Source: Halobacteriovorax sp. JY17
Lineage (GTDB): Bacteria > Bdellovibrionota > Bacteriovoracia > Bacteriovoracales > Bacteriovoracaceae
DNA: 64,000 nucleotides
Reading direction: 5' to 3'
NCBI RefSeq assembly: GCF_002753895.1
Contig: NZ_NJER01000003.1
Location: 186,001 to 250,000 of the forward strand
The translations under genes and the position numbers were made by a program. Position 1 is the first letter of the stretch; each line of letters starts with the position of its first letter. Positions 27,305 to 36,362 of the stretch are shown piece after piece. The notes beneath the pieces are model-generated. The model ran no database searches. It was not told the origin of the DNA and saw only the letters and a list, made by a program, of their open reading frames with translations.

Positions 27305-28564
27305 TTAAGCAGGGAAAAGACCTCTAAGTCTCATTGCTCTTTCTAGTCTTGCTAGAGCTGCAATGAAAGCGGCTTTCTTCATATCAGTATTATACTTTGT
27401 TGCAGTTTCGTAAACATTTTCAAATGAATCTTTAAGAATGTCATGAAGCTTACCGTTAATCTGATCAAGGTCCCAGAAAAAGTTTTGAAGTCCTTGTACC
27501 CACTCAAAGTATGAAACGATAACACCACCAGCATTACAAAGAATGTCAGGGATAATGAATCCACCGCGCTTTGTAATAATATCGATTGCTTCTCTTGTTA
27601 AAGGACCGTTGGCACCTTCAGCAACAATTTTAGCTTTAACATTTCCAGCATTCTCTTTGGTGATAACACCATCAATAGCCGCAGGAATAAGAACGTCCAC
27701 ATCAAGTTCTAAAAGTTGAGCATTTGTAATAAGCTCTACACCCTCTAGATCTTTTAAGAATTTTCCTTGTCTTGTCCACTCATAGCATTTTTCAATATCA
27801 AGTCCATCTTTATTGTAAACAGCACCCGATACATCAGAAATTGCTACGATCTTTGCACCTTGCTCAGACAAGTCTTGTGCAGCTGGAACACCAACTTTAC
27901 CAAAACCGTGAATTGCTACTGTTGTATTCTTATCGATAGTCATTCCAAGTTTTTGGTAAGCAAAGTTCACACAATAAGCTACACCTTTACCAGTTGACTC
28001 CGCTCTACCAAGGGAACCACCAATTGTAATTGGCTTACCAGTAACAACACCAGGAACTGTATAACCTTTGATTTGAGAATATGTATCCATGAACCAGGCC
28101 ATCGTCTGTCCATCAGTTCCAATATCTGGAGCAGGAACATCAATAGTTGGTCCAATAATCATATTAATTTCTGTAGCATATCTTCTAGTAAGAGACTGAA
28201 GCTCTTGACGAGATAACTCATTAGGATCAACTTCAATACCACCCTTAGCTCCACCAAGAGGAAGACCAACTAGGGCACACTTAAAAGTCATAAGCATTGC
28301 TAGTGCAGCTGTTTCAGATAAATCAACTCCTGGATGATAACGAATTCCACCCTTACCTGGTCCTAGAGTCATATTGTGTTGAACTCTATAGCCTTGAAAA
28401 GTTCTAACCGATCCATCATCAAGACGAATTGGCACAGCAACTTGAAGTGCTCTCTTAGGATACTTTAGTCTCTCAAGAATATTTCTATCTAGACCCATAA
28501 CATCAGCCGCCTGCTCTAATTGCTCGTAAGCATCTTTAAAAAGTGGGGCATCAAATAAGCTCAT
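27305..28564 (-). CDS. gdhA: Glutamate dehydrogenase
   Basis: This 419-residue Glu/Leu/Phe/Val dehydrogenase has the substrate segment GPGKGGIRYHP, the catalytic lysine region GLPLGGAKGGIEVDP (about 105-119) and a Rossmann loop VAIHGFGKVGVPAA (about 221-234). Length is that of the hexameric GDH II type. It interconverts glutamate and 2-oxoglutarate with ammonia; in an amino-acid consuming organism the catabolic direction is plausible. GGGAG precedes the ATG. Leucine or valine dehydrogenase are shorter (~350-370), which argues for glutamate. Confidence 0.93.
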   Translation of the reverse strand: MSLFDAPLFKDAYEQLEQAADVMGLDRNILERLKYPKRALQVAVPIRLDDGSVRTFQGYRVQHNMTLGPGKGGIRYHPGVDLSETAALAMLMTFKCALVGLPLGGAKGGIEVDPNELSRQELQSLTRRYATEINMIIGPTIDVPAPDIGTDGQTMAWFMDTYSQIKGYTVPGVVTGKPITIGGSLGRAESTGKGVAYCVNFAYQKLGMTIDKNTTVAIHGFGKVGVPAAQDLSEQGAKIVAISDVSGAVYNKDGLDIEKCYEWTRQGKFLKDLEGVELITNAQLLELDVDVLIPAAIDGVITKENAGNVKAKIVAEGANGPLTREAIDIITKRGGFIIPDILCNAGGVIVSYFEWVQGLQNFFWDLDQINGKLHDILKDSFENVYETATKYNTDMKKAAFIAALARLERAMRLRGLFPA

Positions 28565-28682
28565 AACGGCTCCCTTGAATTATTAGTATTTGCAAATTTA
28601 TGTTCCAAATTTACTACTACTTAATACTACTGAATAGCAATTTTTTTAGAATTTTTTGGATTAGAAAGGAGGAGGAAATTGA

Positions 28683-28702
28683 GCTGCGCTTCACTGTGCA
28701 GC
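28683..28702. terminator. Hairpin downstream of the 28715 gene
   Basis: GCTGCGC and GTGCAGC pair (one G-T) around TTCACT. The T-run (28704-28708) follows on the plus strand although both neighbouring genes are on the minus strand, so its use as a terminator is uncertain. Confidence 0.35.
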
Positions 28703-28714
28703 ATTTTTGATCAA

Positions 28715-29557
28715 TTAAAATTCTTTGTTAAATAGAAGCTCAACAGTCTGACCAGTTGAAGCGATATCTCTCTTTTGAGCAGTACTTACTCTTGCAGTGA
28801 TTTCCTCTGTAAGAGGCCTATCTAATCGCATTTCGTACTCATTATGTTTAACGTCATAATCAAAGTTTGCCTTAAGGCCAAGTGCAGCAATATCTTTATT
28901 TACATTTAAATTGATTCTTCCATCTAACTTCACAGAAGTTTCATTATTGATCCAAGGATTCTCAACGAACATTAACGCTTTTCCTTGTAAGACTCTCGCC
29001 TTAAATTTAAACCTTAGGTTTCTAGAAACTTGAACAGCTGTCTGAGGCTTTAGCGCCTTTTGAACTTTTCCAACTCTATGTAGAGTTGAACCTTCTTCAG
29101 CTTGCTTAATTTCGCCAGAAAGTCTCTTATCTAGGTATTTTAAAATATATTTATTAAAGTACTTCTGCCTATCTTCTTGATCTCTTATTTCATATAGACC
29201 TGTTGAGGCCACATTCCAATTTGTTGCATATTCTTCAACTTGTTCCCAGCTATCGTAAGTCTCTCTCATTCCCTTCATTACTCCTGCAGTATCTTCTACG
29301 AGAATATTTTCATACCAAAGAGTGACGTTATTAGGTCTGTCACTTGCTTCAACATCTGGAACAAAATTACTTGGTGCTCTTGTGGCAACTTTCTTATATG
29401 GGTTTAGATTGGATAGCATTTCTGAATTATCTTTAGAAGACTGTCCAAATGCACTATTGATTGAAACAAAGGCGCAAATAAGCATCGTGGCGTTTACCAA
29501 GTTCTTCTGTCTAAAGTTTAGACGCCCTGTTAAATTTTTACATACTCTTCGCTTCAT
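28715..29557 (-). CDS. Exported protein of unknown function, beta-rich C-terminus
   Basis: The 280-residue protein has an extended basic N-terminus and then a hydrophobic signal (about 22-38) ending AFG. The start at 29557 is supported by AGGGA five bases upstream. The C-terminal half (about 165-280) has alternating hydrophobic/polar residues (FKFKARVLQG, INLNVNKDIAALGLKANFDYDV) and ends in Phe (LLFNKEF), as outer-membrane strands often do, but it is short for a complete barrel. I recognise no family. It is monocistronic. Confidence 0.65.
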   Translation of the reverse strand: MKRRVCKNLTGRLNFRQKNLVNATMLICAFVSINSAFGQSSKDNSEMLSNLNPYKKVATRAPSNFVPDVEASDRPNNVTLWYENILVEDTAGVMKGMRETYDSWEQVEEYATNWNVASTGLYEIRDQEDRQKYFNKYILKYLDKRLSGEIKQAEEGSTLHRVGKVQKALKPQTAVQVSRNLRFKFKARVLQGKALMFVENPWINNETSVKLDGRINLNVNKDIAALGLKANFDYDVKHNEYEMRLDRPLTEEITARVSTAQKRDIASTGQTVELLFNKEF

Positions 29558-29790
29558 ACAAGTCCCTATTTTCCGTAGTTTAATGTTTAGCTACTTAAAA
29601 TAGTGCAATAGGCGTACCAAAATTTGAGAAATACTCCATTCCATACGTGAAATTGTATAACCCACTAATTATTCTAACAGATTCAATAAAAATAGCGAGT
29701 CCTTAGTCATAGAGGGAATCCTAGGCCTCACGCAAAGCAATAAAAATGTATTATTTTTTGACGATTAGTATCTAATGTATTGAAAATACA

Positions 29791-29810
29791 AAAAAGGGCC
29801 CTAAGGCCCA
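29791..29810 (-). terminator. Intrinsic terminator of the parAB unit
   Basis: On the minus strand GGGCC-TTAG-GGCCC is followed by six U residues. It lies 18 bases past the ParB stop. Confidence 0.85.
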
Positions 29811-29827
29811 ATTGAAAATAGCGGTGA

Positions 29828-30727
29828 TTACTGGTCAACCATATCCTTAGTTTCTTCAACCAAGGCCTTTAGGATGTCTTTGGTCTTCTTATCTAGCTTT
29901 AAGTCCTTTTGCTTCATATTCATTGCTTTAAGGAACGCGCTAGCAGTGAGACCTTTTGGAAGAGCTGACTTCTTCTTAGTAGAAGTAGATGCAGTAGCTT
30001 TCTTCTTGGTTCCGGCAGCAACAACTCCAGACTTAATTGCTTTCTTAAGTTGTGATCTCTTTGTTATTTCTCCAGCATGAACAAGCTTTGTAAGCTTTGT
30101 CTTCAATAGAGATTTTTCAAGAGCATCTAATTCAAGAAGAACATATTTTTCAATATTGTGGATTTTAGCAGATTCTCTAAGTTTAACTGGCATTCTAGCA
30201 ATCAGTAGAGACCTATGAACTTCAGACTTAGAAATTCCAAGTGCCGCACAGATCTTTCTCTCACTAGCTTTTGTTGCTTTTTGGTAATTTAAAATACCAT
30301 CAGCTTTATCAATATAGTGAAGTGCTTCTCTTGAAGAGTTTTCAGAGAATTGAATCGCCATTAGCTCTTCTTCAGATTTATTATCTAAAATAAAGCATGG
30401 GCACTTCTTCATATTAATGAGGCTCATCGCCCTAAAACGTCTTTCACCACAAATTAATGTGTAACCTTTTTCAGATTTATGAAGAACGAGTGGCTGAATA
30501 AGACCATTAACTTTGATGTTTGCAGAAAGCTCTTTTAATGATGAATCATTAAACTTAGTTCTAACCTGCTCTTTTACAATGATATCTTTAATGAGAATTT
30601 CATCTAACTTAGCGCCACGAAGTAATCTATCGTCAGCTAACTTAATTAAGTCACGATTTAAATTCTCAGAAAGATCGATTGTCTTTCTTTTCTTTTTTGA
30701 AACTCTAGGCGCGAATGACTTTGCCAT
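29828..30727 (-). CDS. parB: ParB-family partition protein
   Basis: Start ATG 30727 gives a ~299-residue protein; a GTG at 30742 has its Shine-Dalgarno only one base away and is less likely. IKVNGLIQPL and CGERRFRAM (about 113-121) are the N-terminal CTP-binding boxes, and SERKICAALGISKSEVHRSLLIARMP contains the parS-reading HTH. The C-terminal 70 residues are Lys/Ala/Thr-rich and low complexity before a short dimerisation-like tail. ParB loads at parS and works with ParA in DNA segregation. It lies 37 bases after parA. No canonical parS was found in the window. Confidence 0.9.
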   Translation of the reverse strand: MAKSFAPRVSKKKRKTIDLSENLNRDLIKLADDRLLRGAKLDEILIKDIIVKEQVRTKFNDSSLKELSANIKVNGLIQPLVLHKSEKGYTLICGERRFRAMSLINMKKCPCFILDNKSEEELMAIQFSENSSREALHYIDKADGILNYQKATKASERKICAALGISKSEVHRSLLIARMPVKLRESAKIHNIEKYVLLELDALEKSLLKTKLTKLVHAGEITKRSQLKKAIKSGVVAAGTKKKATASTSTKKKSALPKGLTASAFLKAMNMKQKDLKLDKKTKDILKALVEETKDMVDQ

Positions 30728-30764
30728 ACGTTGGTACCCCACATCCTTGTGATTTAAAATTTAA

Positions 30765-31538
30765 TTATAGATTAAGCGATTCCCAAAGGGTTGCGTAATC
30801 TTGTTTTCCTCTACTACTATTTCCCATCATAAATACAGGCTTTCTCATTGAGATAGACTCTTGCATTTGAACGAGGTTTCTAATAGGTGGCGTGATATTA
30901 AAAGATTGAGAAAGTTCAACAATCCTTTGTTGCTCAATTTTTCTTCTAGTATCTACCATTGAAGGAATTATAGAAAAATCCAATCCTGGATTTTCAGTTT
31001 CTTTAATAATCTCGAAAGTATCCATCAACTCTTCTAGACCATCAATTGAGTAGTCCTGCGCTTGAGTAGGGATAAGAATTCTATTTGAAGCAACAAGGGC
31101 CATTATGAGTTCATCACCTAACATTGGCGGAGTATCAATAACAACGTAATCATAGTCAGCTTCAACTTCTTGAAGACGAAGTCTTAGAAGTCTTTCTTTT
31201 CTTCCAGCATCTCTTCTAATCTCACCTTCTGATAGAATCAAAAGCTTTGAAAGATTTGCAAGATGTCTACTTGAAGGAACAAGAGTTATATTGTCATAGA
31301 ACTCTCCATCGCCTTCCGCTTTAACCACAACGTCCTCTGCAGGAACATCACCGATTAACCACTCAGGAATTAGAGTTCTTTGAATTTGAACACCGAGAGT
31401 TGAACTTAGGTTAGCTTGAGAATCAAGATCGATTACAAGAACCTTATGGCCTTGGTTCGCCAAATGGCATACCAATTGATAACACTGCATTGTTTTACCA
31501 ACACCGCCTTTATTATTGGCAACTGTGATAACTTCCAT
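30765..31538 (-). CDS. parA: ParA-family partition ATPase
   Basis: The 257-residue protein starts almost directly with the deviant Walker A loop NNKGGVGKT (8-16), with the signature lysine, followed by VIDLDSQAN (Walker A') and VVIDTPPML (Walker B). It lacks an N-terminal HTH, so it is a chromosomal-type (Ib-like/Soj) ParA rather than an autoregulatory P1-type ParA. It forms ATP-dependent dimers on DNA that are released by ParB. parA-parB form a two-gene operon. The genes usually beside chromosomal parAB (gidB/rsmG, mnmG) are not here. Confidence 0.93.
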   Translation of the reverse strand: MEVITVANNKGGVGKTMQCYQLVCHLANQGHKVLVIDLDSQANLSSTLGVQIQRTLIPEWLIGDVPAEDVVVKAEGDGEFYDNITLVPSSRHLANLSKLLILSEGEIRRDAGRKERLLRLRLQEVEADYDYVVIDTPPMLGDELIMALVASNRILIPTQAQDYSIDGLEELMDTFEIIKETENPGLDFSIIPSMVDTRRKIEQQRIVELSQSFNITPPIRNLVQMQESISMRKPVFMMGNSSRGKQDYATLWESLNL

Positions 31539-31554
31539 GAATCACTCCTTAAAT

Positions 31555-31600
31555 ACACTGATATCCGATTCCAGTGTTTTTTAAAGGTCGAAAAAGACCT
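31555..31600. promoter_or_regulatory. Two adjacent inverted repeats upstream of parA
   Basis: ACACTG...CAGTGT (31555-31577, eleven-base gap) and AGGTC-GAAAAA-GACCT (31585-31600) sit within 65 bases of the parA start. Partition operons often have operator or centromere repeats at this place, but neither resembles the standard parS palindrome. Confidence 0.35.
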
Positions 31601-31743
31601 AATATACTAAAATAGTAAAAAATGAGTCACACTTCGTCAAAGAAAGAACACAATTTTTTTTCATAGCTAGACACATAGCACCACGAGACTGGACATTATG
31701 AGAAAAATGAACAATATTTGGGCCATACGAAAGGGAGAAAATA

Positions 31744-32064
31744 ATGATCAAATCAATCAACTCAACTGAGTTAAAAACAATGCTCGATAACAATGAAGAA
31801 CTTGTGCTAATCGATTGCCGTGAGCAAGAGGAATGGGATGAGGGACATATTGAAGGCGCAAAATTTATTCCTCTAAGTAAATTCCCAGAAATATATGCAA
31901 ACGATTTAAAAGATAAAGAAGCAAATATTATTCTTCAATGTAGAAGTGGAAGAAGAAGCTTGAATGCTTGTCAATTTCTTCTAGGTGAAGATTTTGAAAA
32001 TTTAACAAACCTAGAAGACGGAATTCTTGGTTGGCAAAATAACGGTTACGAAACTGTAAAATAA
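31744..32064 (+). CDS. Single-domain rhodanese-like sulfurtransferase
   Basis: The 106-residue protein is one rhodanese domain: LIDCREQEEWDEGHIEGAKFIP holds the fold's first signature (shown in part around 22-40) and LQCRSGRRS (about 63-71) is the active-site loop with catalytic Cys. No signal peptide is seen. Such proteins accept sulfane sulfur as a persulfide. It leads an apparent operon with quinolinate synthase (12-base gap) and a cysteine desulfurase, so a role in sulfur transfer for Fe-S cluster assembly is a sensible inference. Confidence 0.9.
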   Translation: MIKSINSTELKTMLDNNEELVLIDCREQEEWDEGHIEGAKFIPLSKFPEIYANDLKDKEANIILQCRSGRRSLNACQFLLGEDFENLTNLEDGILGWQNNGYETVK

Positions 32065-32075
32065 TTGGAAGAAAA

Positions 32076-33182
32076 ATGCTCAACTTGTTTGAAGAAGATA
32101 ACCAAGACCACTTACCTTTAATTTCTGAAAAAGATCTCTCAGATGCAGAAGTTCTTATAGAGTTAAAAAAAATTAAAGAAGAACTTAAAGACCAAGTTGT
32201 TGTTCTTGGCCATCACTATCAACAAGATGACGTCATTCAATTTGCTGATGTAACCGGAGACTCTCTTAAGCTTGCTCAAGATGCTGAAAAGCTTGATAAG
32301 CCTTATATTATCTTCTGCGGTGTTCACTTCATGGCAGAGACAACTGATATGCTTACGAGCGATGATCAAAAAGTTATTCTTCCAGATCTTCGCGCTGGCT
32401 GCTCAATGGCAGACATGGCCAATAGAGAACAAATCGACAAGGCCTGGGAGTTTATGCAAACTTCTACCTCAGAAAAAATTGTTCCTATTACCTATATCAA
32501 TTGTTCCGCTGCCCTCAAGGCCTTCGTTGGTGCCAATGGTGGAAGTATTTGTACATCTTCAAATGCTAGATCAATAATCGAATGGGCCTTTGAAGAAGGA
32601 CAAAAACTTCTCTTCTTTCCAGATCAGCACCTTGGTAGGAATACATGTGCCGAAATGGGTATCGGTCTTGATGAAATGGTTGTCTACAATCCAAATATGT
32701 TCAACGGTGGACTTACTGCTGAGCAAATTGATAAGGCTAAAGTAATTCTCTGGTACGGATACTGCTCTGTTCATCAAGGCTTCACTGCAGCTCAAGTTGA
32801 AACAATAAGAAAAGAAAAACCAAATACAACAGTCATCGTTCATCCAGAGTGTTCTTATGAAGTAGTTAAAGCTGCTCACGATAATGGATCGACTGCCTAT
32901 ATTATAAATAAAATTAAAGATGCTCCTGCAGGTTCAAGTTTTGCAGTTGGAACAGAAATTAATTTAGTTAATCGTTTGGCGCAACAATTTCCAGACAAAG
33001 AAATCATTTCCTTATCTCCTTACCAATGCCTTTGCACGACAATGTATCGCGTTAGACCTCGCTGGTTACTTGCCAGTTTCAGAGCGATAAAGGAAGATAA
33101 ACCCATAAATATAATTCAAGTTGATAAAGAGACCACAGAGCTTTCACTGAAGGCCCTAAGTAAAATGCTTGAATTAAGTTAA
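32076..33182 (+). CDS. nadA: Quinolinate synthase
   Basis: The 368-residue protein is full length for NadA. GHHYQQDDV (about 44-52) binds substrate, and conserved cysteines appear in AGCSMAD, HPECSYEV and QCLCTTMYR, which match the three positions that ligate the [4Fe-4S] cluster. It condenses iminoaspartate with dihydroxyacetone phosphate to quinolinate in NAD synthesis. No nadB or nadC is in the window. A cysteine desulfurase gene follows 32 bases on, an arrangement recalling the nadA/nifS linkage of Bacillus. Confidence 0.95.
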   Translation: MLNLFEEDNQDHLPLISEKDLSDAEVLIELKKIKEELKDQVVVLGHHYQQDDVIQFADVTGDSLKLAQDAEKLDKPYIIFCGVHFMAETTDMLTSDDQKVILPDLRAGCSMADMANREQIDKAWEFMQTSTSEKIVPITYINCSAALKAFVGANGGSICTSSNARSIIEWAFEEGQKLLFFPDQHLGRNTCAEMGIGLDEMVVYNPNMFNGGLTAEQIDKAKVILWYGYCSVHQGFTAAQVETIRKEKPNTTVIVHPECSYEVVKAAHDNGSTAYIINKIKDAPAGSSFAVGTEINLVNRLAQQFPDKEIISLSPYQCLCTTMYRVRPRWLLASFRAIKEDKPINIIQVDKETTELSLKALSKMLELS

Positions 33183-33214
33183 TTGATACACACGCCATAT
33201 TTTAAGGAAGAAAA

Positions 33215-34375
33215 ATGATTTATGCTGATTACAACGGTAGTGCTCCTATTTGTGAAGACGTTAAAGAATACTTTATAAAGAGACTTCAAGACGGACCTTT
33301 TGCTAACCCAAACTCAATTCATAGACTCGGTACAAAAGTTTTAACAGCAATGGAAAACTCTAGAGCAATTTGCGCCAAAATTCTTGGAGCAAAGTACACG
33401 CAAATTATTTTTAACTCAGGTGCAACGGAAGGTATCACTCAAGTTTTTCACAGTGTACTCGACTCTGCAAAAGAAGATGGTAAGAATTTTGTAATCACTT
33501 CTGGTATTGAGCATTCTGCTGTTATTAACTGTGCAAAATTCTACGAGAATAAAGGTTATACTCACAAAGTTGTTCCAACACTTGGAAACGGAGTGATTGA
33601 TCTCAAGCAACTTAAAGAGTGGATGCAAGAATTTAAGGGACGTATTGCTCTCGTTTCTATCATGGCAGCCAATAATGAAACCGGCGTAATTCAACCTTTT
33701 GAGGAAATCGCAACTCTTTGTACTTCTGACAACGTCCCATTTCTCTGCGACACCACTCAATTTATTGGAAAGTGTGAATTCAATTTTCAAAAATCAAATA
33801 TCGATTATGCTGTTACTTCTGGGCATAAGTTTGGAGCACTCACAGGAACAGGAATGTTACTGGCGAAGCATCCTGCGAAACTGCATCCTCTTGTTATCGG
33901 TGGTGGCCAAGAAAAGGGGATTCGCGGTGGAACTCAAAACTATCTTGGCTATGAAACTCTAGCAGTTGCCCTAAATAGTTTTCAAAATAACGGAGCTGAT
34001 AAGTACATTGCTCTAAAAGAAAAAAAATTAGTCTTTGAAGCAGAAATTAAGAAGCGTTTTCCTCAAGTAGTCATTCTTGGTGAAGAAGCCCCAAGAGTTT
34101 GCTCAACTACTTATATCGCTTACCCAGGAATCCACGGTCAAGCCGTTCAAATAGAACTTGAATCAGCTGATATCTTTGTTACAACTTCTTCGGCCTGCTC
34201 AGATAATGAACCTGTTACTTCAAAAGTACTCCGTGCAATGGGAGTAAATGATGAAGTCGGACGTGGTGTAGTTAGAATAAGTTTAGGACATTGTAGCCCC
34301 CTTGAAAGTTATGACGAAATCCTCGAAGCTTTAACTAATGCATATGAGAAACTCGGGAAAATAAAAAGCTACTAA
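33215..34375 (+). CDS. Cysteine desulfurase, NifS/IscS-like
   Basis: This 386-residue class V aminotransferase-fold PLP enzyme begins MIYADYNGSAP, has the PLP-contacting NSGATEG (about 68-74), the lysine in TSGHKFGAL (about 205-213) and the mobile loop cysteine in TSSACSDNEPV (about 324-334). It removes sulfur from cysteine for Fe-S assembly. Directly following nadA, it may supply the NadA cluster, as shown for the NifS paralogue linked to NAD synthesis in B. subtilis; whether this is the cell's only desulfurase cannot be told. Confidence 0.9.
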   Translation: MIYADYNGSAPICEDVKEYFIKRLQDGPFANPNSIHRLGTKVLTAMENSRAICAKILGAKYTQIIFNSGATEGITQVFHSVLDSAKEDGKNFVITSGIEHSAVINCAKFYENKGYTHKVVPTLGNGVIDLKQLKEWMQEFKGRIALVSIMAANNETGVIQPFEEIATLCTSDNVPFLCDTTQFIGKCEFNFQKSNIDYAVTSGHKFGALTGTGMLLAKHPAKLHPLVIGGGQEKGIRGGTQNYLGYETLAVALNSFQNNGADKYIALKEKKLVFEAEIKKRFPQVVILGEEAPRVCSTTYIAYPGIHGQAVQIELESADIFVTTSSACSDNEPVTSKVLRAMGVNDEVGRGVVRISLGHCSPLESYDEILEALTNAYEKLGKIKSY

Positions 34376-34377
34376 GA

Positions 34378-35454
34378 ATGAAGAAACTAGTCCTATCGAT
34401 CATCACTATTCTTATAATTGGAGCATGTGCTACAAGTAGCATTCCGACTAAGGTATTGAGCGAGCCTGACTGGAAACCTTCTTCAAATAGTGATACTGAA
34501 AAACAAATTACGATTTCATCAATTAATTTCTTTAATAGCTCCCTCGCTCCATTTAATGAGCACTTTGAAGGAATCGGTGAAGTTAAGATAGGTGGAATTC
34601 AACTTCTAAAAACATATTCATCTATTCTAAAGAAAAGACTAGATAATAAAGTTCTACTCTTAAGTACCGGCGAATTAATTAATGAGAACCAAAAAGGCGG
34701 AATTGATCCAATTCTAAAAGAATTTGAAAATATCGGTGTTGACGCCTTTCACTTATCAGAAAAAGAACTAAGAAAACTTCCTATTTCAAAAATTGATAAA
34801 TACGATAATAAATTTATTAATTCAAATATCATAGATCTTAAAAAACAATCACCTCTATCTTCTAAGAATATAGAGAACCACACCATTAAGACAATTGACG
34901 GTGTGAAGATTGGTATAATGGGAATTACGACTTTTAACAATGCCGAAGCGAGAAAACATAAATACCTAAATGGGCTCTACTTTGAAGACCCTATCTATAG
35001 TATTTTGAAAACTCACGACCTCCTAGAAAGAAAAGGTGCCAAGATTTTTATTCTTATGGTCAAAGGCCATAAGAGATGTCCCGATAATAAGTGTGAGTCT
35101 ACAAGAGAAGAGATGGAAAAACTTTTAAAAAGACTACCTCCTAATAAAATTGACCTGATCATTGGGTCTGAGCCAGAACTACTCAATGAGAAAATTAGTG
35201 GTATTCCTTTCATACAAAACTCAGGAGCAGGAAAATTCTTAAGTAGAGTTGATCTCTACTTCGATACAAAGAAAGAGAGAATTAATACTTCTAAAACAAA
35301 AATCCATTCTCCTATAAAGTTATGCTCAGAATTCTTCACAGCAACTAATGACTGCCACATTGAAAATGACTACTACATGAAAGGAAAAATTGAACTCATC
35401 AAAGAAAATAAAGAATATATGACTAAAGCTAAATTTCTAGGGATAGAAATTTAA
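34378..35454 (+). CDS. Lipoprotein resembling a degenerate 5'-nucleotidase/metallophosphatase
   Basis: The 358-residue protein has a lipoprotein signal ending IGAC (Cys17). Its layout follows the metallophosphatase domain of 5'-nucleotidases: ISSINFFNS, GGIQLLKTY, VLLLSTGELI, IGVDAFHLSEKEL, GVKIGIMGITT. The metal ligands are lost: the D-x-H of the first motif is NFF, GD becomes GE, and GNHEFD becomes HLSEKEL. A Cys-containing insert (HKRCPDNKCES) may form a disulfide. It begins two bases after the desulfurase stop. I suggest a non-catalytic, envelope-bound binding protein; this is by-eye reasoning. Confidence 0.6.
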   Translation: MKKLVLSIITILIIGACATSSIPTKVLSEPDWKPSSNSDTEKQITISSINFFNSSLAPFNEHFEGIGEVKIGGIQLLKTYSSILKKRLDNKVLLLSTGELINENQKGGIDPILKEFENIGVDAFHLSEKELRKLPISKIDKYDNKFINSNIIDLKKQSPLSSKNIENHTIKTIDGVKIGIMGITTFNNAEARKHKYLNGLYFEDPIYSILKTHDLLERKGAKIFILMVKGHKRCPDNKCESTREEMEKLLKRLPPNKIDLIIGSEPELLNEKISGIPFIQNSGAGKFLSRVDLYFDTKKERINTSKTKIHSPIKLCSEFFTATNDCHIENDYYMKGKIELIKENKEYMTKAKFLGIEI

Positions 35455-36362
35455 ATACAAATAAGCACACCATCTTCACCACAAATAACTTGTAGATCAT
35501 CTTGGCAAAACCCTGCTGGACTGTCATCAAAGCACAACTCTTGTATATCTTTACCGCTCCAAAGAACTCCCCTAGGACATGCAGGCCTTCCCTTTTCTCC
35601 ACACTTCACAGGAGAACAAGCCTTTGATCCCCCACCAACACAATTATAGTCGACCAAGTACTCCCAACCATAGAGGCAATCTCCACAATTTGAAGAACCA
35701 GTAATTTCGCATCTATCATTCTTCTTTTCACAGAAGTCAATCTCTTCTCTTTCTTTCAAGTCCCAATCACCAAACCAGAGAGATGTCATAAGAGTTTGTC
35801 TATTCGCTTGTGTGATTCGAACACCTTTACTCTGCCTATACGTTCCTGAAGAAGAATACTTTGCAAGGTTTGCTCTTATATAGTCTTTACTTCGAAGCTT
35901 ATTAGGAAGAGTTATGTTCACTATCCTTTCTTTTTCTTTAAAGAGGTAGCTCATAGTTATTCCATAGACTCCATTTCTAACACTCTTACCTTGAATATGA
36001 TCTGTAGAAAACTTTACTTTAAGTTTCTTGATTCCCTCTACTGAAATCAATTCATTCGAGGTTGGAAGAGAAGGACAATCCTGCTCAGAAAGTTTTTCAA
36101 CAATCTGAAGAATACCTTCTTTATTTGTCACTGGAATTTTATAATTTAAACAATAGTGATCAGAAGAAATTAGGTTCTGCCAACTTCCTGCAGGTCTCTC
36201 AATAATATTTCCCGTAGTGAAAGATGAGTTTTCAGAAAAACCACTTTCTAAAGTGAATGCTAATTTTAAATGATTTTCAAATTGAGAAATTAACTCATTA
36301 CTTTTATAAAGCCTATCACAAGAGCAAAGAATTAATAGAGATATGATTAGTATCTTATTCAT
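35451..36362 (-). CDS. Cys-rich lipoprotein of unknown function
   Basis: Lipobox LCSC places the lipid on Cys15 of a 303-residue protein. The middle is beta-rich, and the last ~80 residues contain about sixteen cysteines in short loops (for example GSSNCGDCLYG, GGSKACSPVKCG, PACPRG), typical of a disulfide-knotted extracytoplasmic domain. The start overlaps the upstream SUMF1-fold gene by eight bases and the stop overlaps the convergent nucleotidase-like lipoprotein by four, so it is the second gene of a tight pair. No domain recognised. Confidence 0.7.
   Translation of the reverse strand: MNKILIISLLILCSCDRLYKSNELISQFENHLKLAFTLESGFSENSSFTTGNIIERPAGSWQNLISSDHYCLNYKIPVTNKEGILQIVEKLSEQDCPSLPTSNELISVEGIKKLKVKFSTDHIQGKSVRNGVYGITMSYLFKEKERIVNITLPNKLRSKDYIRANLAKYSSSGTYRQSKGVRITQANRQTLMTSLWFGDWDLKEREEIDFCEKKNDRCEITGSSNCGDCLYGWEYLVDYNCVGGGSKACSPVKCGEKGRPACPRGVLWSGKDIQELCFDDSPAGFCQDDLQVICGEDGVLICI

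Noticed and set aside
29600-31750. parS site near parAB
   Set aside because: No sequence close to the TGTTTCACGTGAAACA-type palindrome was found in this interval.
33416-33790. 124-codon minus-strand frame inside the desulfurase
   Set aside because: Antisense to a full-length, well conserved cysteine desulfurase with all active-site motifs.
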